Source: Clostridiaceae bacterium HFYG-1003 (GTDB taxonomy: Bacteria; Bacillota; Clostridia; Clostridiales; Clostridiaceae). Taken from it: DNA of 64,000 bases. The DNA is taken from contig CP102060.1 of assembly GCA_024579835.1 (NCBI GenBank), forward strand, positions 1,240,001-1,304,000, in the 5' to 3' direction. Both the position numbers and the translations under genes were made by a program. The notes under the pieces are model-generated. The model had not been told where the DNA came from, ran no database searches, and saw only the letters and a list, made by a program, of their open reading frames with translations. Position 1 is the first letter of the stretch. The number at the start of each line of letters is the position of its first letter. This document shows, piece by piece, positions 43,322-54,421 of the stretch.

Positions 43322-43450
43322 TTACGGTTTTTTTACTGAGTCTGTCGAAAACAGTTTTATATCATCAAACACTGTCCTGGTATCGGTGCAGGACGAAAAA
43401 CGAGTGATTATCATGAGAATAACCAATAGTACAATTGCTGCTTTTTTCAT
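43322..43450 (-). CDS. Very small lipoprotein (42 residues)
   Basis: A 42-residue open frame: MKKAAIVLLVILMII then the lipobox FSSC (C21) and a 21-residue hydrophilic remainder rich in Asp, Thr and Lys. The ATG at 43450 has AAGGGAA seven bases upstream, and the signal peptide has the normal n-, h- and c-regions. This is a better gene candidate than the longer frames around it. It resembles entericidin-like or orphan surface peptides only in form; function is unknown. Confidence 0.6.
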   Translation of the reverse strand: MKKAAIVLLVILMIITRFSSCTDTRTVFDDIKLFSTDSVKKP

Positions 43451-43589
43451 GGCAAGTTCCCTTCGTTCATAAGAGCAGGATGTGGGGTCCGATTGATCGT
43501 AAAAACATGTGGGGAAAATTTTAAATCGTCTTTCATCGACCCCATATATGAAATTACATCATCAATGGCCATTCAGTTTCATACTTAAT

Positions 43590-43615
43590 GAACACACTTG
43601 ACTGTCAGTGTGTTC
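43590..43615 (-). other. Hairpin beyond the rny terminator
   Basis: GAACACACT and AGTGTGTTC pair around an eight-base loop, 14 bases past the rny terminator. It may be a back-up terminator; there is no T run. Confidence 0.4.
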
Positions 43616-43628
43616 TGCATACTAAAAA

Positions 43629-43648
43629 AAGGACACTTTCGTGTCCTT
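43629..43648 (-). terminator. Terminator of rny
   Basis: AAGGACAC and GTGTCCTT with a TTTC loop, followed on the minus strand by a seven-T run, directly after the RNase Y stop. Confidence 0.88.
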
Positions 43649-43656
43649 CCCTTAAA

Positions 43657-45243
<1,587 letters not shown>

Positions 45244-45370
45244 TGTGTATCCTCCAACATTGTATTTTGATTACGATGTGGGAAAACCCGCAATATCAGA
45301 CTGGCAGTGCTAAATTAGTTCTATTCCATTTTACTAGAATGAATGTTTGAAGTCAATAAACACAGGAAAA

Positions 45371-45423
45371 GCAACAGGACGTCAGAACCCGCATAATCAC
45401 TGGTTTTTCTTCCGTCCTGTTGC
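45371..45423 (-). terminator. Terminator of recA
   Basis: GCAACAGGACG and CGTCCTGTTGC form an 11-base stem closing a long loop; the minus strand continues TTTTCC. It begins 16 bases past the recA stop. Confidence 0.7.
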
Positions 45424-45438
45424 TTTCAATCGGTTAAT

Positions 45439-46530
45439 TTATTTCACAGTCTTCGCTTTGTCAGCTTTTGCCGGCTTTTCTTCAGGACTCATCTCCGAGC
45501 CGGAAGTTTCTCCAGGCAAATCACTTCCCTTCAACAAGGGCAGATTATGCTTTTCCCGGATCTTGTTTTCCAAAACCAGCGCCAGCTCAGGACTCTCTCT
45601 GAGGTAATTTTTCGCATTCTCACGACCCTGCCCCAGTCTGGTTTCTCCATAATAGAACCAGGCGCCGGATTTACCAACAATATCTTCTTTGACACCGACA
45701 TCGATGATATTGCCTTCTCTGGAGATCCCGCCATAGTACATGATGTCGAACTCTGCCTGCCGGAATGGAGGGGCAACCTTGTTTTTGGTCACTTTGATCC
45801 GGGTCCGGCTGCCCATAAACTCATCTCCGGTTTTAATCGTATCAGTACGACGCACGTCCAGACGAACGGATGCGTAGAATTTAAGTGCCCGACCACCCGG
45901 CGTTACTTCCGGATTTCCAAACATAATGCCGACCTTCTCTCGCAGCTGGTTGATAAACACCACGCAGCACCGGCTCTTGCTGATGGATGCCGTCAGTTTG
46001 CGCAGGGCCTGGGACATGAGTCTGGCCTGCAGGCCGACGTGGGAATCACCCATTTCTCCTTCAATTTCCGCCCGCGGTACCAGGGCAGCGACGGAGTCTA
46101 CTACGACAATATCCACAGCGTTAGAACGAACCAGGGCTTCTGTGATCTCCAGGGCCTGTTCACCGGTATCCGGCTGGGACACGATGAGGTTGTCGATATC
46201 AACGCCGATTACTCTAGCGTATTGCGGATCCAATGCATGTTCCGCATCAATGAAGGCAGCAATGCCTCCGAGTTTCTGGGCTTCTGCCACCATGTGCAGA
46301 GCAACCGTGGTTTTTCCGGAGGATTCCGGACCGTAGACTTCAATGATCCGGCCTCTGGGAATGCCGCCGATTCCCAGCGCAATGTCGAGGTCAAGGCATC
46401 CGGTGGGGATGGATTCGACGTTCATCTTCGCGTCATCCCCCAGCTTCATGATGGAACCCTTTCCGAATTGTTTTTCTATTTGGCCCATGGCCGCTTCAAT
46501 TGCTTTCAGCTTATCTGCGTTTACTGGCAT
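45439..46530 (-). CDS. recA: RecA recombinase
   Basis: A 363-residue recombinase and SOS co-protease. Walker [10 protein letters not shown], Walker [12 protein letters not shown], loop L2 region [21 protein letters not shown] and the RGxGRENAKN-like segment are standard. The start at 46530 has AGAGGAG ahead; an in-frame ATG five codons upstream lacks a site. The acidic/basic C-tail ([16 protein letters not shown]) is usual. Transcription is from a promoter with a LexA box. Confidence 0.97.
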   Translation of the reverse strand: MPVNADKLKAIEAAMGQIEKQFGKGSIMKLGDDAKMNVESIPTGCLDLDIALGIGGIPRGRIIEVYGPESSGKTTVALHMVAEAQKLGGIAAFIDAEHALDPQYARVIGVDIDNLIVSQPDTGEQALEITEALVRSNAVDIVVVDSVAALVPRAEIEGEMGDSHVGLQARLMSQALRKLTASISKSRCCVVFINQLREKVGIMFGNPEVTPGGRALKFYASVRLDVRRTDTIKTGDEFMGSRTRIKVTKNKVAPPFRQAEFDIMYYGGISREGNIIDVGVKEDIVGKSGAWFYYGETRLGQGRENAKNYLRESPELALVLENKIREKHNLPLLKGSDLPGETSGSEMSPEEKPAKADKAKTVK

Positions 46531-46547
46531 AGTAACTCCTCTCATAA

Positions 46548-46594
46548 GAACGTTTGTTCTATTTCATTATATGGGATTGATCGGACAAAATCAA
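46548..46594 (-). promoter_or_regulatory. recA promoter with LexA (SOS) box
   Basis: TTGATT (46594-46589) and TATAAT (46571-46566), 17 bases apart on the minus strand, are followed by GAACGTTTGTTC (46559-46548), which fits the Bacillota LexA operator GAAC-N4-GTTC at the start of transcription. Confidence 0.85.
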
Positions 46595-46655
46595 TCAATT
46601 GCCAAAGTAATTATGGCGATGTCACGATTTGATTATACACTTTGATGGGACAGAA

Positions 46656-47732
46656 TCAGACGCCTTCCACGTAAGCCTGACGAATCCTTTGAAGGATTTC
46701 ATCTTCCGGGGCGATCTCTTCCGCCCGTCGAAACAGTTCCAGCGCCTCCTCGGTCTCCCCCAGATGGAACAGACTGATCATCAGGTTGGTCATCGGCTCC
46801 AATTCCCTGGTGGCATCGAATACCGCTTTAAAATAATCCCGGGCTGTGCCAAAGTCTTCCATCAGTGCGTAATTCAGGCCCAATTCATTCAGGACGTCAA
46901 AATAGCCGGGATCAAGGCTCTGTGCTTCTTCCAGATAGAAAATGGCCTTTTCATGATTGCCCAGCAATCGATAGCAGACGGCAATGGCAAAGATAAGCCG
47001 AGGATTGGTCTGTTCCCGGGGATAAAGCTCCAGCAGTGTTTCCAAACTGCCCCGGGGATCCTCCTGGATATTCCGGTAGGCATCTTCCGCCCGGGTGTTT
47101 CGCTCCAGCTCTTCAATTCGAAGCAAAACCGCGCTTGTGGCTTCTCCCCCTTTTTCCAGATAGCTTTTCAGGGCGGTCAGAGCCTGTACTTCATTTCCCC
47201 GGGCATTTTCCAGCGAGCCTCTGATCAGATAACCATTGGCATTTCCATTGACAATGGCCTCTTCGCAGCATTGCAGAACTTCAGTCATCCACGCCGGATC
47301 CGCCAGTGCCAGTTCCTCGCCGGTGGAAAGCAGAATATTCTCCGTTTCTTCATCTCCGCTGACTTCATACAATCCTTTCAGGAGAAGATAACTGTCCATG
47401 CGTTTCTCCTGCTCGAAAAGCTGAGCGATTTTCTTTTTCAGAATCTGCTCGGTTCCTTGAAAGCCTTTCAGCATTGCCCGATAATCCGCGGCGTACTTAA
47501 AATCCGGATCGATCGCCAGCGCAAACGCCATGCCGATGATAAACTCGGCGACCGGCAAATCCTTGGGGACCTCATTATTCGTAATTTTCTGCACTAAGAA
47601 CTCCGGATTGACCGGAACATACAATTCATCCGTTTCGTTGATCAGCTGTTTCACTGAAAAAATTTCTGCGGCCTTGTCCCGGTTAAATTCCAGGAATAAA
47701 AGCGAATTCAGCCGTTCTTTCTGCTGTTCCAT
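46656..47732 (-). CDS. Tetratricopeptide-repeat protein
   Basis: A 358-residue cytoplasmic protein. The C-terminal half has clear TPR units, for example AIAVCYRLLGNHEKAIFYLEEAQSLDP then NYALMEDFGTARDYFKAVFD and ISLFHLGETEEALELFRRAEEIAP. The N-terminal 200 residues are helical and probably also degenerate repeats. TPR proteins serve as binding scaffolds; the partner is unknown. GAGGTGGAG lies just before the ATG. Confidence 0.8.
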   Translation of the reverse strand: MEQQKERLNSLLFLEFNRDKAAEIFSVKQLINETDELYVPVNPEFLVQKITNNEVPKDLPVAEFIIGMAFALAIDPDFKYAADYRAMLKGFQGTEQILKKKIAQLFEQEKRMDSYLLLKGLYEVSGDEETENILLSTGEELALADPAWMTEVLQCCEEAIVNGNANGYLIRGSLENARGNEVQALTALKSYLEKGGEATSAVLLRIEELERNTRAEDAYRNIQEDPRGSLETLLELYPREQTNPRLIFAIAVCYRLLGNHEKAIFYLEEAQSLDPGYFDVLNELGLNYALMEDFGTARDYFKAVFDATRELEPMTNLMISLFHLGETEEALELFRRAEEIAPEDEILQRIRQAYVEGV

Positions 47733-47786
47733 TCTCCACCTCTTTATTAGCCTCGATCCCTGTTGGATCGGAAAATCTCAATCATT

Positions 47787-47820
47787 GATAAAACTGGGCC
47801 GCAAGCGGTCCAGTTTTATC
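47787..47820 (-). terminator. Long hairpin between phosphoglucomutase and TPR genes
   Basis: GATAAAACTGG (47787-47797) and its complement at the right end enclose a further GC stem, giving about 16 pairs (one G-T) with a two-base loop. It is about 260 bases past the phosphoglucomutase stop. The rest of 47733-48076 holds nothing recognised. Confidence 0.5.
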
Positions 47821-48076
47821 ATATCACATTTTATCTCTCGCTCTGCCCCTGGGGCAATGACCGCTGACAAGCACTTCGTTCTCCGGGCAGATTGCGTCAG
47901 CTGCTTCTCATAGTCGCCCACTGCAACACATAAAACGAAGAGAGGAAAAAGACCAAATCAGGAACCGAACCGGAGTTCAGCTCACTCAAAGATCAGTCAG
48001 CTTTAACTGTCAGTCTGGTCTGTCGCACTGCCTCTTTTGTCGGACCGTCCGATTCGGCGGGCCGGCACATCAGTAA

Positions 48077-49804
48077 TCAGGACCCAAAGGATGCCTGAAC
48101 CAGTTCCTCTACTCGAGCGGTGAAATCAGTCAGCCGTTGCTGGGCATCTTCAAGCGATGTGCCTCGTACGGCGACATAGGCCTTCATTTTCGGCTCGGTA
48201 CCGGAGGGCCGAATGACAAACCAGGAGTCATCCGCCAGCATGAACTTGATGACATTGGAGGGCGGCAGCGTCAGTTCTCTGACTGTACCGTCTGCCAGCA
48301 TTTCTTTTGACGTGAGAAAATCCTGTTTGCTCACGACCTGGATGCCGCCCAGCTCTTTCAAATCAAGCGTGCGGAAATAATCAAGAGATGCCCGAATTTC
48401 TTCCGAGCCTTCCTTGCCTTTTCTGGTATAGGACATCAGTCCTTCTCGGAAATAACCGAATTCCTCATAGACATCCATGAGAGCATCGTAGAGCGTCATG
48501 CCCTTCGATTTGTAATACAAGGCCATTTCGCATACCATCATAGCGGTTACAACGGCATCCTTGTCGCGGGTATAGGTTCCCAGCGAATAACCAAAGGACT
48601 CCTCAAATCCAAAAATGAACTGATGGGATTTCGTTTCAAGGAATTCTTCGATTTTTTCTCCGATATACTTAAATCCGGTCAGGACATCCATCACTTCAAC
48701 CCCATACTTGGCAGCGATGCGCCGGACGCTTTCCGTGGTGACGATGGTCTTGATCACCACTCCGTGGTCGGGCAGCCGGCCTTCTTCGCTCAATGCTTTC
48801 AGCATGTAGCTGGTGATCAGCATGCCGGTCTGATTGCCGGACAGGACCCGTGTGTTGCCATCCTTTTCGATAACCACTACGCCAAGCCGGTCCGCATCCG
48901 GATCCGTACCGAATATGAGATCCGCATTAATGGTTTCATTCATCTTCAAGGCCAGCTCAAAGACCGCCGGGTTTTCCGGATTCGGATACGGCGCCGTGGG
49001 AAAGCGGCCGTCGGGCAGCTCCTGTTCCGGCACGACATGGACCTGGGAGTAGCCCAGCTCAGACAGAATTGTCCGCACCGGGACATTGCCCGAACCATGC
49101 AGCGGGGTATAAATAACTTTCAGCTCGCCCGCCCGATCCTGAATTAAATCTTTCTTGATGCACAGCGTTTTGATGGATTCATAATACGCCCGGTCTACTT
49201 TTTCACCCACGATTTCGATGCTTTGATCCGCCAGAGCCGTGTCGAAGTCTTTGACCTGAATCTCCCCGTAGGAAGATACTCCTTCAATCTCTGCCAGGAT
49301 TGCGGCAGCTTCTTCATCCGTGACCTGTCCGCCATAGGAGCTGTAGACCTTATATCCGTTATATTCGGCCGGATTATGCGAAGCCGTGATGACAATTCCT
49401 GAATCACAGCCCAGGTATCGGATGGCAAAGGACAGCAGCGGCACAGGCCGCAGCGAATCAAACAAATAAACCTTATGCCCCTGATGAGCCAGAATCTGCG
49501 CCGAGATCCGGGCAAACTCGGTGGATTTGATCCGGGAATCATACCCAATGACAATCCTGGCCTGACCATTCTGTCTGGTTAAATACCGGGCGAGTCCGAG
49601 CGTTGCTTTGCCCACAGTATGTTCATTGATCCGGTTGGTTCCGGCTCCGCGTACGCCACGCAGTCCGGCAGTGCCAAATTCCAGTTCCCGGTAGAACCGG
49701 TCCTCGATCTCTTTTTCATCGGTAAGAGTACTGAGTTCTTCCCGATATTCCGCTCCGATGGCCTCATCGCTGAGCCAGGATTCATATTTTTTCCGATATT
49801 CCAT
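48077..49804 (-). CDS. Phospho-sugar mutase (phosphoglucomutase/phosphomannomutase)
   Basis: A 575-residue alpha-D-phosphohexomutase that interconverts glucose-1- and -6-phosphate (PgcA type by length). Catalytic Ser loop TASHNPAEYNGYK, Mg loop DPDADRLG, sugar-specificity loop GFEESFGY and phosphate loop RPSGTEPKMKAY are intact. The start at 49804 has GGGGGAA upstream. It is divergent from speA across a 295-base region with a palindrome. Confidence 0.93.
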   Translation of the reverse strand: MEYRKKYESWLSDEAIGAEYREELSTLTDEKEIEDRFYRELEFGTAGLRGVRGAGTNRINEHTVGKATLGLARYLTRQNGQARIVIGYDSRIKSTEFARISAQILAHQGHKVYLFDSLRPVPLLSFAIRYLGCDSGIVITASHNPAEYNGYKVYSSYGGQVTDEEAAAILAEIEGVSSYGEIQVKDFDTALADQSIEIVGEKVDRAYYESIKTLCIKKDLIQDRAGELKVIYTPLHGSGNVPVRTILSELGYSQVHVVPEQELPDGRFPTAPYPNPENPAVFELALKMNETINADLIFGTDPDADRLGVVVIEKDGNTRVLSGNQTGMLITSYMLKALSEEGRLPDHGVVIKTIVTTESVRRIAAKYGVEVMDVLTGFKYIGEKIEEFLETKSHQFIFGFEESFGYSLGTYTRDKDAVVTAMMVCEMALYYKSKGMTLYDALMDVYEEFGYFREGLMSYTRKGKEGSEEIRASLDYFRTLDLKELGGIQVVSKQDFLTSKEMLADGTVRELTLPPSNVIKFMLADDSWFVIRPSGTEPKMKAYVAVRGTSLEDAQQRLTDFTARVEELVQASFGS

Positions 49805-49946
49805 GGATATTCCCCCTGTCAAATCATCGATTGGTTGCTTTTCAATTATCTTTCATTCATTATACCTGTTTTTTATCGAACCGCTCCGAAACCAGCTTCC
49901 TTTTAAAGAACTTTTTACACCTGCCGCTGAAAAATCGCTTAAAATT

Positions 49947-49970
49947 AAATCCATTGAATTCAATGGATTT
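49947..49970. promoter_or_regulatory. Perfect 24-base palindrome in the divergent region
   Basis: AAATCCATTGAA and its exact complement without spacer lie between the phosphoglucomutase gene (-) and speA (+). No T run fits a terminator for either gene, as both read away from it; an operator is more likely. Confidence 0.4.
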
Positions 49971-50098
49971 ATCAAGTAGAATAAATACGTTCACCCGCAG
50001 AACCTGTGCGGCTCTGGCAAACATCGCTTTCTCCGCCTGGGCGGTCTGAAGCGGTGGTATGGCCAACTATTTATAGATTAAAGGAAGGTGGCGACCAG

Positions 50099-51559
50099 GT
50101 GTATAAGCTCAACCAAGATGAGACACCGCTATTTGATGCTCTGATGGAGTATGTTGCCAGGGATACGATTCCCTTTCACGTCCCGGGGCATAAAAAGGGC
50201 CAGGGAATCGATGCTGAATTCAAAAAGTTCATAGGGGAAAACCCGTTCAAAATAGACGTTACGGTATTCAAGCTGGTGGATTCGCTGCATCATCCCACCG
50301 GTCCCATTAAAGAAGCTCAGGCCCTGGCTGCTGACGCCTATGGTTCGGATGCGACATTCTTTTCGATCCACGGAACATCCGGTGCCATCCAGGCCATGAT
50401 TATGTCCGTCGTGGGAGCCGGCGATACCATCATCGTCCCCCGCAATGTACATAAGTCAGTCACTGCCGGCATCATTCTTTCCGGTGCCGTGCCCGTCTAC
50501 ATGCAGCCGGAACTGGATAAAAACCTCGGCATTGCCAATGGCGTTCTGCCCGAAACGGTAGAAGAGACCCTGAAGGAAAATCCTCATGCCAAAGCTGTCC
50601 TGATCATCAATCCCACCTATTACGGCGTATCCACGGACCTGAAACGGATCGCTGAGATTGTACACAGCTATGACATTCCGCTGATTGTGGATGAAGCCCA
50701 CGGACCGCACCTTAAGTTCAATGAGAAGCTGCCCATGAGTGCAATGGAAGCGGGAGCAGATCTTTGCTCCCAGTCCACTCATAAGATCATTGGCGCCATG
50801 ACTCAGGGATCACTCCTTCATGTCCGAACCAAGTATGTTGACATTGCCCGCGTACAGCAGATCATGAACTTGCTGCAGACCACTTCCCCTTCCTATATCC
50901 TGATGGCATCGTTGGATACCTCCCGCCGTCAAATTGCTCTGGAGGGCAAGGAACTGCTGGATCAGGCAATCCAACTGGCCGGTTATGTCCGACAGGAAAT
51001 CAACAAGATTCCCGGCTTTTACTGTTACGGTGAAGAACTTCTCGGTCAGCCCGGTGTCTATGCCATCGATCCCACCAAAATCTGCATCACCTGCCGTGAT
51101 CTTGGCATCACCGGCTTTGACCTGGATATGATCCTCTCCAACAAGTATCACATCCAGATGGAACTGTCTGACCTGTATAACGTTCTGGCCGTCGGCTCCT
51201 TCGGCGATACCCGGGAGAATATGGATAAACTGCTCGACGCGCTGCGCGAGATCTCCAAAGAATACATAAACGAAAATACCCGCAAGGCAGACTTCCTGGA
51301 TATCCCGCCCATCCCCAAACAGGTCCTGATTCCCAGAGAAGCGTTCAATGGCAACAAGACCTCGGTTCCGCTCAAGGAATCCGTGGGTGAAGTATCCGGA
51401 GAATTCCTGATGGCCTATCCGCCGGGAATCCCAATCCTTTGCCCCGGAGAAGTCATCACAGAAGAAATTGTCAACTACGTCGAAGATCTGAAGAAAACCG
51501 GACTCTACGTCCAAGGCACGGAAGATCCCAAGGTGGAAAATATCCTTGTCGTAGTTTAA
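50099..51559 (+). CDS. speA: Orn/Lys/Arg decarboxylase, SpeA-type arginine decarboxylase
   Basis: A 486-residue PLP-dependent decarboxylase of the short Bacillus SpeA class, which lacks the wing domain of enterobacterial enzymes. PFHVPGHKKG at the N-terminus, VDEAHGPHLKF and the PLP-lysine motif STHKIIGAMTQGS are visible. It probably makes agmatine for polyamine synthesis, though lysine decarboxylase activity cannot be excluded. I choose GTG at 50099, with AAGGAAGGTGG just upstream; the frame is open further 5' without a site. Confidence 0.9.
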   Translation: MYKLNQDETPLFDALMEYVARDTIPFHVPGHKKGQGIDAEFKKFIGENPFKIDVTVFKLVDSLHHPTGPIKEAQALAADAYGSDATFFSIHGTSGAIQAMIMSVVGAGDTIIVPRNVHKSVTAGIILSGAVPVYMQPELDKNLGIANGVLPETVEETLKENPHAKAVLIINPTYYGVSTDLKRIAEIVHSYDIPLIVDEAHGPHLKFNEKLPMSAMEAGADLCSQSTHKIIGAMTQGSLLHVRTKYVDIARVQQIMNLLQTTSPSYILMASLDTSRRQIALEGKELLDQAIQLAGYVRQEINKIPGFYCYGEELLGQPGVYAIDPTKICITCRDLGITGFDLDMILSNKYHIQMELSDLYNVLAVGSFGDTRENMDKLLDALREISKEYINENTRKADFLDIPPIPKQVLIPREAFNGNKTSVPLKESVGEVSGEFLMAYPPGIPILCPGEVITEEIVNYVEDLKKTGLYVQGTEDPKVENILVVV

Positions 51560-51628
51560 CCAGACGAAGGTGGCCAGCAGGTGATTCCATATTCCATAAG
51601 CCTGCACTGGTCTAAAACAATGATCAAT

Positions 51629-51675
51629 AACAGAAGATCTGCCGGATTTCCTTAAAATCCGGCAGATCTTCTGTT
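51629..51675. terminator. Bidirectional terminator between speA and the phosphate acyltransferase gene
   Basis: A 21-base perfect stem (51629-51649 with 51655-51675) and a five-base loop, with T-rich sequence on both sides. It is shared by the convergent genes. Confidence 0.85.
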
Positions 51676-51740
51676 CATTTTTACAATGTGTTTGATGTTG
51701 CTGCGTGTCGGTTTGTCTGGACGGTGGGCTTGGGGAACGC

Positions 51741-52634
51741 CTACTTGGTATCCTGGCTGACCAGAGCGCCCAGCAGGATGGAATACAGTTTTGCTTCGGC
51801 GCTGTCGGCCCGGGAAACGAGCAGAACAGGAACCTTGGCACCCATGATGATTCCGGCATTTACCGCATTGGCAAAGTAGCTCAGGGTTTTGCCCATGATA
51901 TTGCCGGCCTCGATGGTCGGTACCAAGATGATGTCGGCATCGCCGGCAACTTCACCGGTAATCCCCTTATGCGCGGCCGCTTCCTTGGATATTGCATTGT
52001 CCAATGCCAAGGGACCCTGAACAACACAGCCGGTCAATTCACCGGCTTTATTCATATCTTCCAATGCTCTGGCATCCACTGTGCAGGGCATTTTCTCATT
52101 GACCTTCTCCACTGCGCAGACACAGGCTGCCTTAGGACATTCAATCTCAAGCTTATGAGCAACCTGAACCGCATTCCGGAGAATTTCCACCTTCTGTTCC
52201 AGTGTCGGATAGGCGACCATTCCGCCGTCAGTTGTCAGCAGTAGTTTGTGGTAGGTTGGAATATCATAGATCATTACATGAGACAGAACGGGTGAACGAC
52301 GCAGATCAAATTCTTTATTCAGAACTTCTTTCAGCAATGTTTTGGTTTCTAAAAGCCCTTTCAGAATCATGTCCGCCCTACCCTCATCAGCAGCCTGACA
52401 GGCCAGGTGAGCCGACTCCTCCGGAGTCGCGGCTGCCACAACTTCAATCTCTGTCTCTGAACCCAGCAGCTCCCGAATCTTCTGTTCGTCTCCAAACAGG
52501 ATTGGTCTGACCAATCCCAGCTTTTTCGCTGCTACAACCGCCTCGATCACCGGTTCGTCCTCGGCGGCAGCTACGGCTAAAACCGCCGGGCGGCTCAGCT
52601 TGACCTCTTTCATCTGTTCAAATCTTGTAATCAA
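51741..52634 (-). CDS. Phosphate acyltransferase (phosphate butyryl/acetyltransferase)
   Basis: A 297-residue enzyme exchanging CoA and phosphate on an acyl group, of the Ptb/Pta family (AAAEDEPVIEAV, ADMILKGLLETKTLLKEVLN, VVQGPLALDNAIS, LVPTIEAGNIMGKTL). Size and motifs favour phosphate butyryltransferase, but no butyrate kinase gene adjoins it. The start is TTG at 52634, with AAGGAG eight bases ahead. It could make butyryl- or acetyl-phosphate for ATP formation. Confidence 0.88.
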   Translation of the reverse strand: MITRFEQMKEVKLSRPAVLAVAAAEDEPVIEAVVAAKKLGLVRPILFGDEQKIRELLGSETEIEVVAAATPEESAHLACQAADEGRADMILKGLLETKTLLKEVLNKEFDLRRSPVLSHVMIYDIPTYHKLLLTTDGGMVAYPTLEQKVEILRNAVQVAHKLEIECPKAACVCAVEKVNEKMPCTVDARALEDMNKAGELTGCVVQGPLALDNAISKEAAAHKGITGEVAGDADIILVPTIEAGNIMGKTLSYFANAVNAGIIMGAKVPVLLVSRADSAEAKLYSILLGALVSQDTK

Positions 52635-52685
52635 ACAGGATCTCCTTCCCTCTTTGTTATGTATTTCTGCCTGTAATTTCCAATA

Positions 52686-53711
52686 TTAATTATTATGTAA
52701 ATGTATCTTTTCGGATGTGATCTCCTGAAGGTTGGCTGCCCCCGTCAGAAGCATGGTGCTCTTTAACTCCGCTTTCAGCTTTTCCACATACAGGGCAACA
52801 CCGTCCCGACCGCCGCCAAACGCGTAGGTAACAAAGGGACGGCCAATCAGGACCGCATCCGCGCCCAGAGCGAGCATCTTAAAGACATCCACTCCGTCCC
52901 GAATTCCGCCATCGACAAGGATGGTCAGCTTGCCTTTCAGCTTGCTGGCGATTTCCGGAAGCACCTCGGCTGTTCCCCGGGCGCAGTCGAGTACCCGTCC
53001 CCCGTGGTTGGACACGACGATGGCATCCGCTCCGGCCTTGTAGCAGGCAATGGCATCCTCCACCGTCATAATGCCCTTAATGATGAACGGCATGCGGGAA
53101 GCTTTTTTGATTTCCCGGATCTCCGCCTCTGATTTAGGATACACTCCCATTCCATTTTTATTCATGAATACCAGCCCGCATCCATCCAGATCCGTGCCAA
53201 AGGCTGGAGTCAGTTCCGGATTGAGCATGCTCATGCGGCTTTTCAGCTCTTCGTTGAGCCAGGGTTTAATGAACACCAGTCCCTTATGATTCAATTCATT
53301 TAACGTGTGGATACCTTCCATCAAGAGATTCTTGGTTTCGCCATCCCCCAGCGATGGCAGAATATTCGCCAGATGACAGCCTTCAATGAGCTCCCGGATA
53401 AATTCCGGCTCGGTCATCTTGCCCCCCATATTATATTGAGTTCCTGTCATGGGTGCCGCTATCACAGGAAGAGACATCGTTTCTCCGAAGATCTGACAGC
53501 TCAGATCGGGATCTTTCACTCCATGGACCACTTTCATGTTTAAGCTGATTTTCTTGATCGCGTCATAATTATTCATAAAAGCCCGTCCGGTTCCTTTACC
53601 ACCCATGCCAGGCACTTCACCGCGGCAGGCAACCCCGTTGCATTCGGGACAGACCCGGCAGAAAGGTTTCAGCAGTTCTCTGGCTTTGGTTCTGATTTCC
53701 TGATGATTCAT
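52686..53711 (-). CDS. FMN-dependent alpha-hydroxy-acid oxidase/dehydrogenase with N-terminal Cys cluster
   Basis: A 341-residue TIM-barrel flavoprotein of the lactate/glycolate oxidase family. The base His is in VVSNHGGRVLD; MPFIIKGIMTVEDA carries the FMN lysine; VDGGIRDGVDVFKMLALGADAVLIGRP binds the phosphate. Ahead of the barrel is C18-x2-C21-x2-C24-x4-C29 (FCRVCPECNGVACRG), not part of the classic enzymes and possibly an Fe-S or zinc site. The start at 53711 has GGGAGG ahead. In an anaerobe it is more likely a dehydrogenase than an oxidase. Confidence 0.85.
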   Translation of the reverse strand: MNHQEIRTKARELLKPFCRVCPECNGVACRGEVPGMGGKGTGRAFMNNYDAIKKISLNMKVVHGVKDPDLSCQIFGETMSLPVIAAPMTGTQYNMGGKMTEPEFIRELIEGCHLANILPSLGDGETKNLLMEGIHTLNELNHKGLVFIKPWLNEELKSRMSMLNPELTPAFGTDLDGCGLVFMNKNGMGVYPKSEAEIREIKKASRMPFIIKGIMTVEDAIACYKAGADAIVVSNHGGRVLDCARGTAEVLPEIASKLKGKLTILVDGGIRDGVDVFKMLALGADAVLIGRPFVTYAFGGGRDGVALYVEKLKAELKSTMLLTGAANLQEITSEKIHLHNN

Positions 53712-53935
53712 AGTTCCTCCCTGACCAGACAAAGAGTCTGGCATCTTTCCAATATATTTTTTTGATGGAATTCTTATGATTTATTGATTTCGATTCACTT
53801 TTTAATTTTCTTGCTTTATCCCAGCATGCAGTGATCCTCACTAAATTCTCTTTTGTAATCTTGACTGTGATCACTTATTTAATCTTCCTGAAACCTTTCC
53901 TGAAACCCTATTGAGTTCCTACTTCGATCCAGGTA

Positions 53936-54421
53936 TTACTCCTTCGAAGAACTTGCGAACTGTTGCAGCTGATCTCGGTCGTTTTCTGAAAAGACTTTGA
54001 TGCCGTTCTCTTCGAGCAGTGTTGCTGTCAGTCCGGCACCTGGGATAAGCCTTCCGGTATGACTTCCATCATAGACAGCATGACTGCCGCAGGAAGGACT
54101 TCTCTCTTTGAGCAGAGCGACGGTGACCCCATATTTCCGACAACAGACCAGTGCTGCCCGGGCACCGGTTACAAAAGCTTCGGTCACATCCGAACCCGTT
54201 TTTGTTAAGACGCCGCCGCCACCTGTTTCAAGCACCAGTCTGGCATCACGGGTCAGTTCAGCGGCTTCCCGCGGAACGGGCAGACCGCCTTCCACCTCAG
54301 GACAGAAGGAAATGAGTTCATGCTGGGCTGCCAGCGTCTGAATCCAATCGACCGGGCTAGACCGTCCGTCGTAGCGAACCGCTTCTCCCAGAAGGCAGGC
54401 ACTGACCAATATTTTCATCAT
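53936..54421 (-). CDS. DUF523 protein (TudS-like)
   Basis: A 161-residue DUF523/COG1683 protein. SACLLGEAVRYDG, SFCPEVEGGLPVPREAAE and KERSPSCGSHAVYDG carry the three conserved cysteines, which in the related thiouracil desulfurase TudS hold a [4Fe-4S] cluster. It overlaps the mutS2 stop by four bases. Elsewhere DUF523 is often joined to DUF1722; here that partner domain is found fused to the UvsE-like protein instead. Substrate unknown; a sulfur-removing step is plausible. Confidence 0.88.
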   Translation of the reverse strand: MMKILVSACLLGEAVRYDGRSSPVDWIQTLAAQHELISFCPEVEGGLPVPREAAELTRDARLVLETGGGGVLTKTGSDVTEAFVTGARAALVCCRKYGVTVALLKERSPSCGSHAVYDGSHTGRLIPGAGLTATLLEENGIKVFSENDRDQLQQFASSSKE

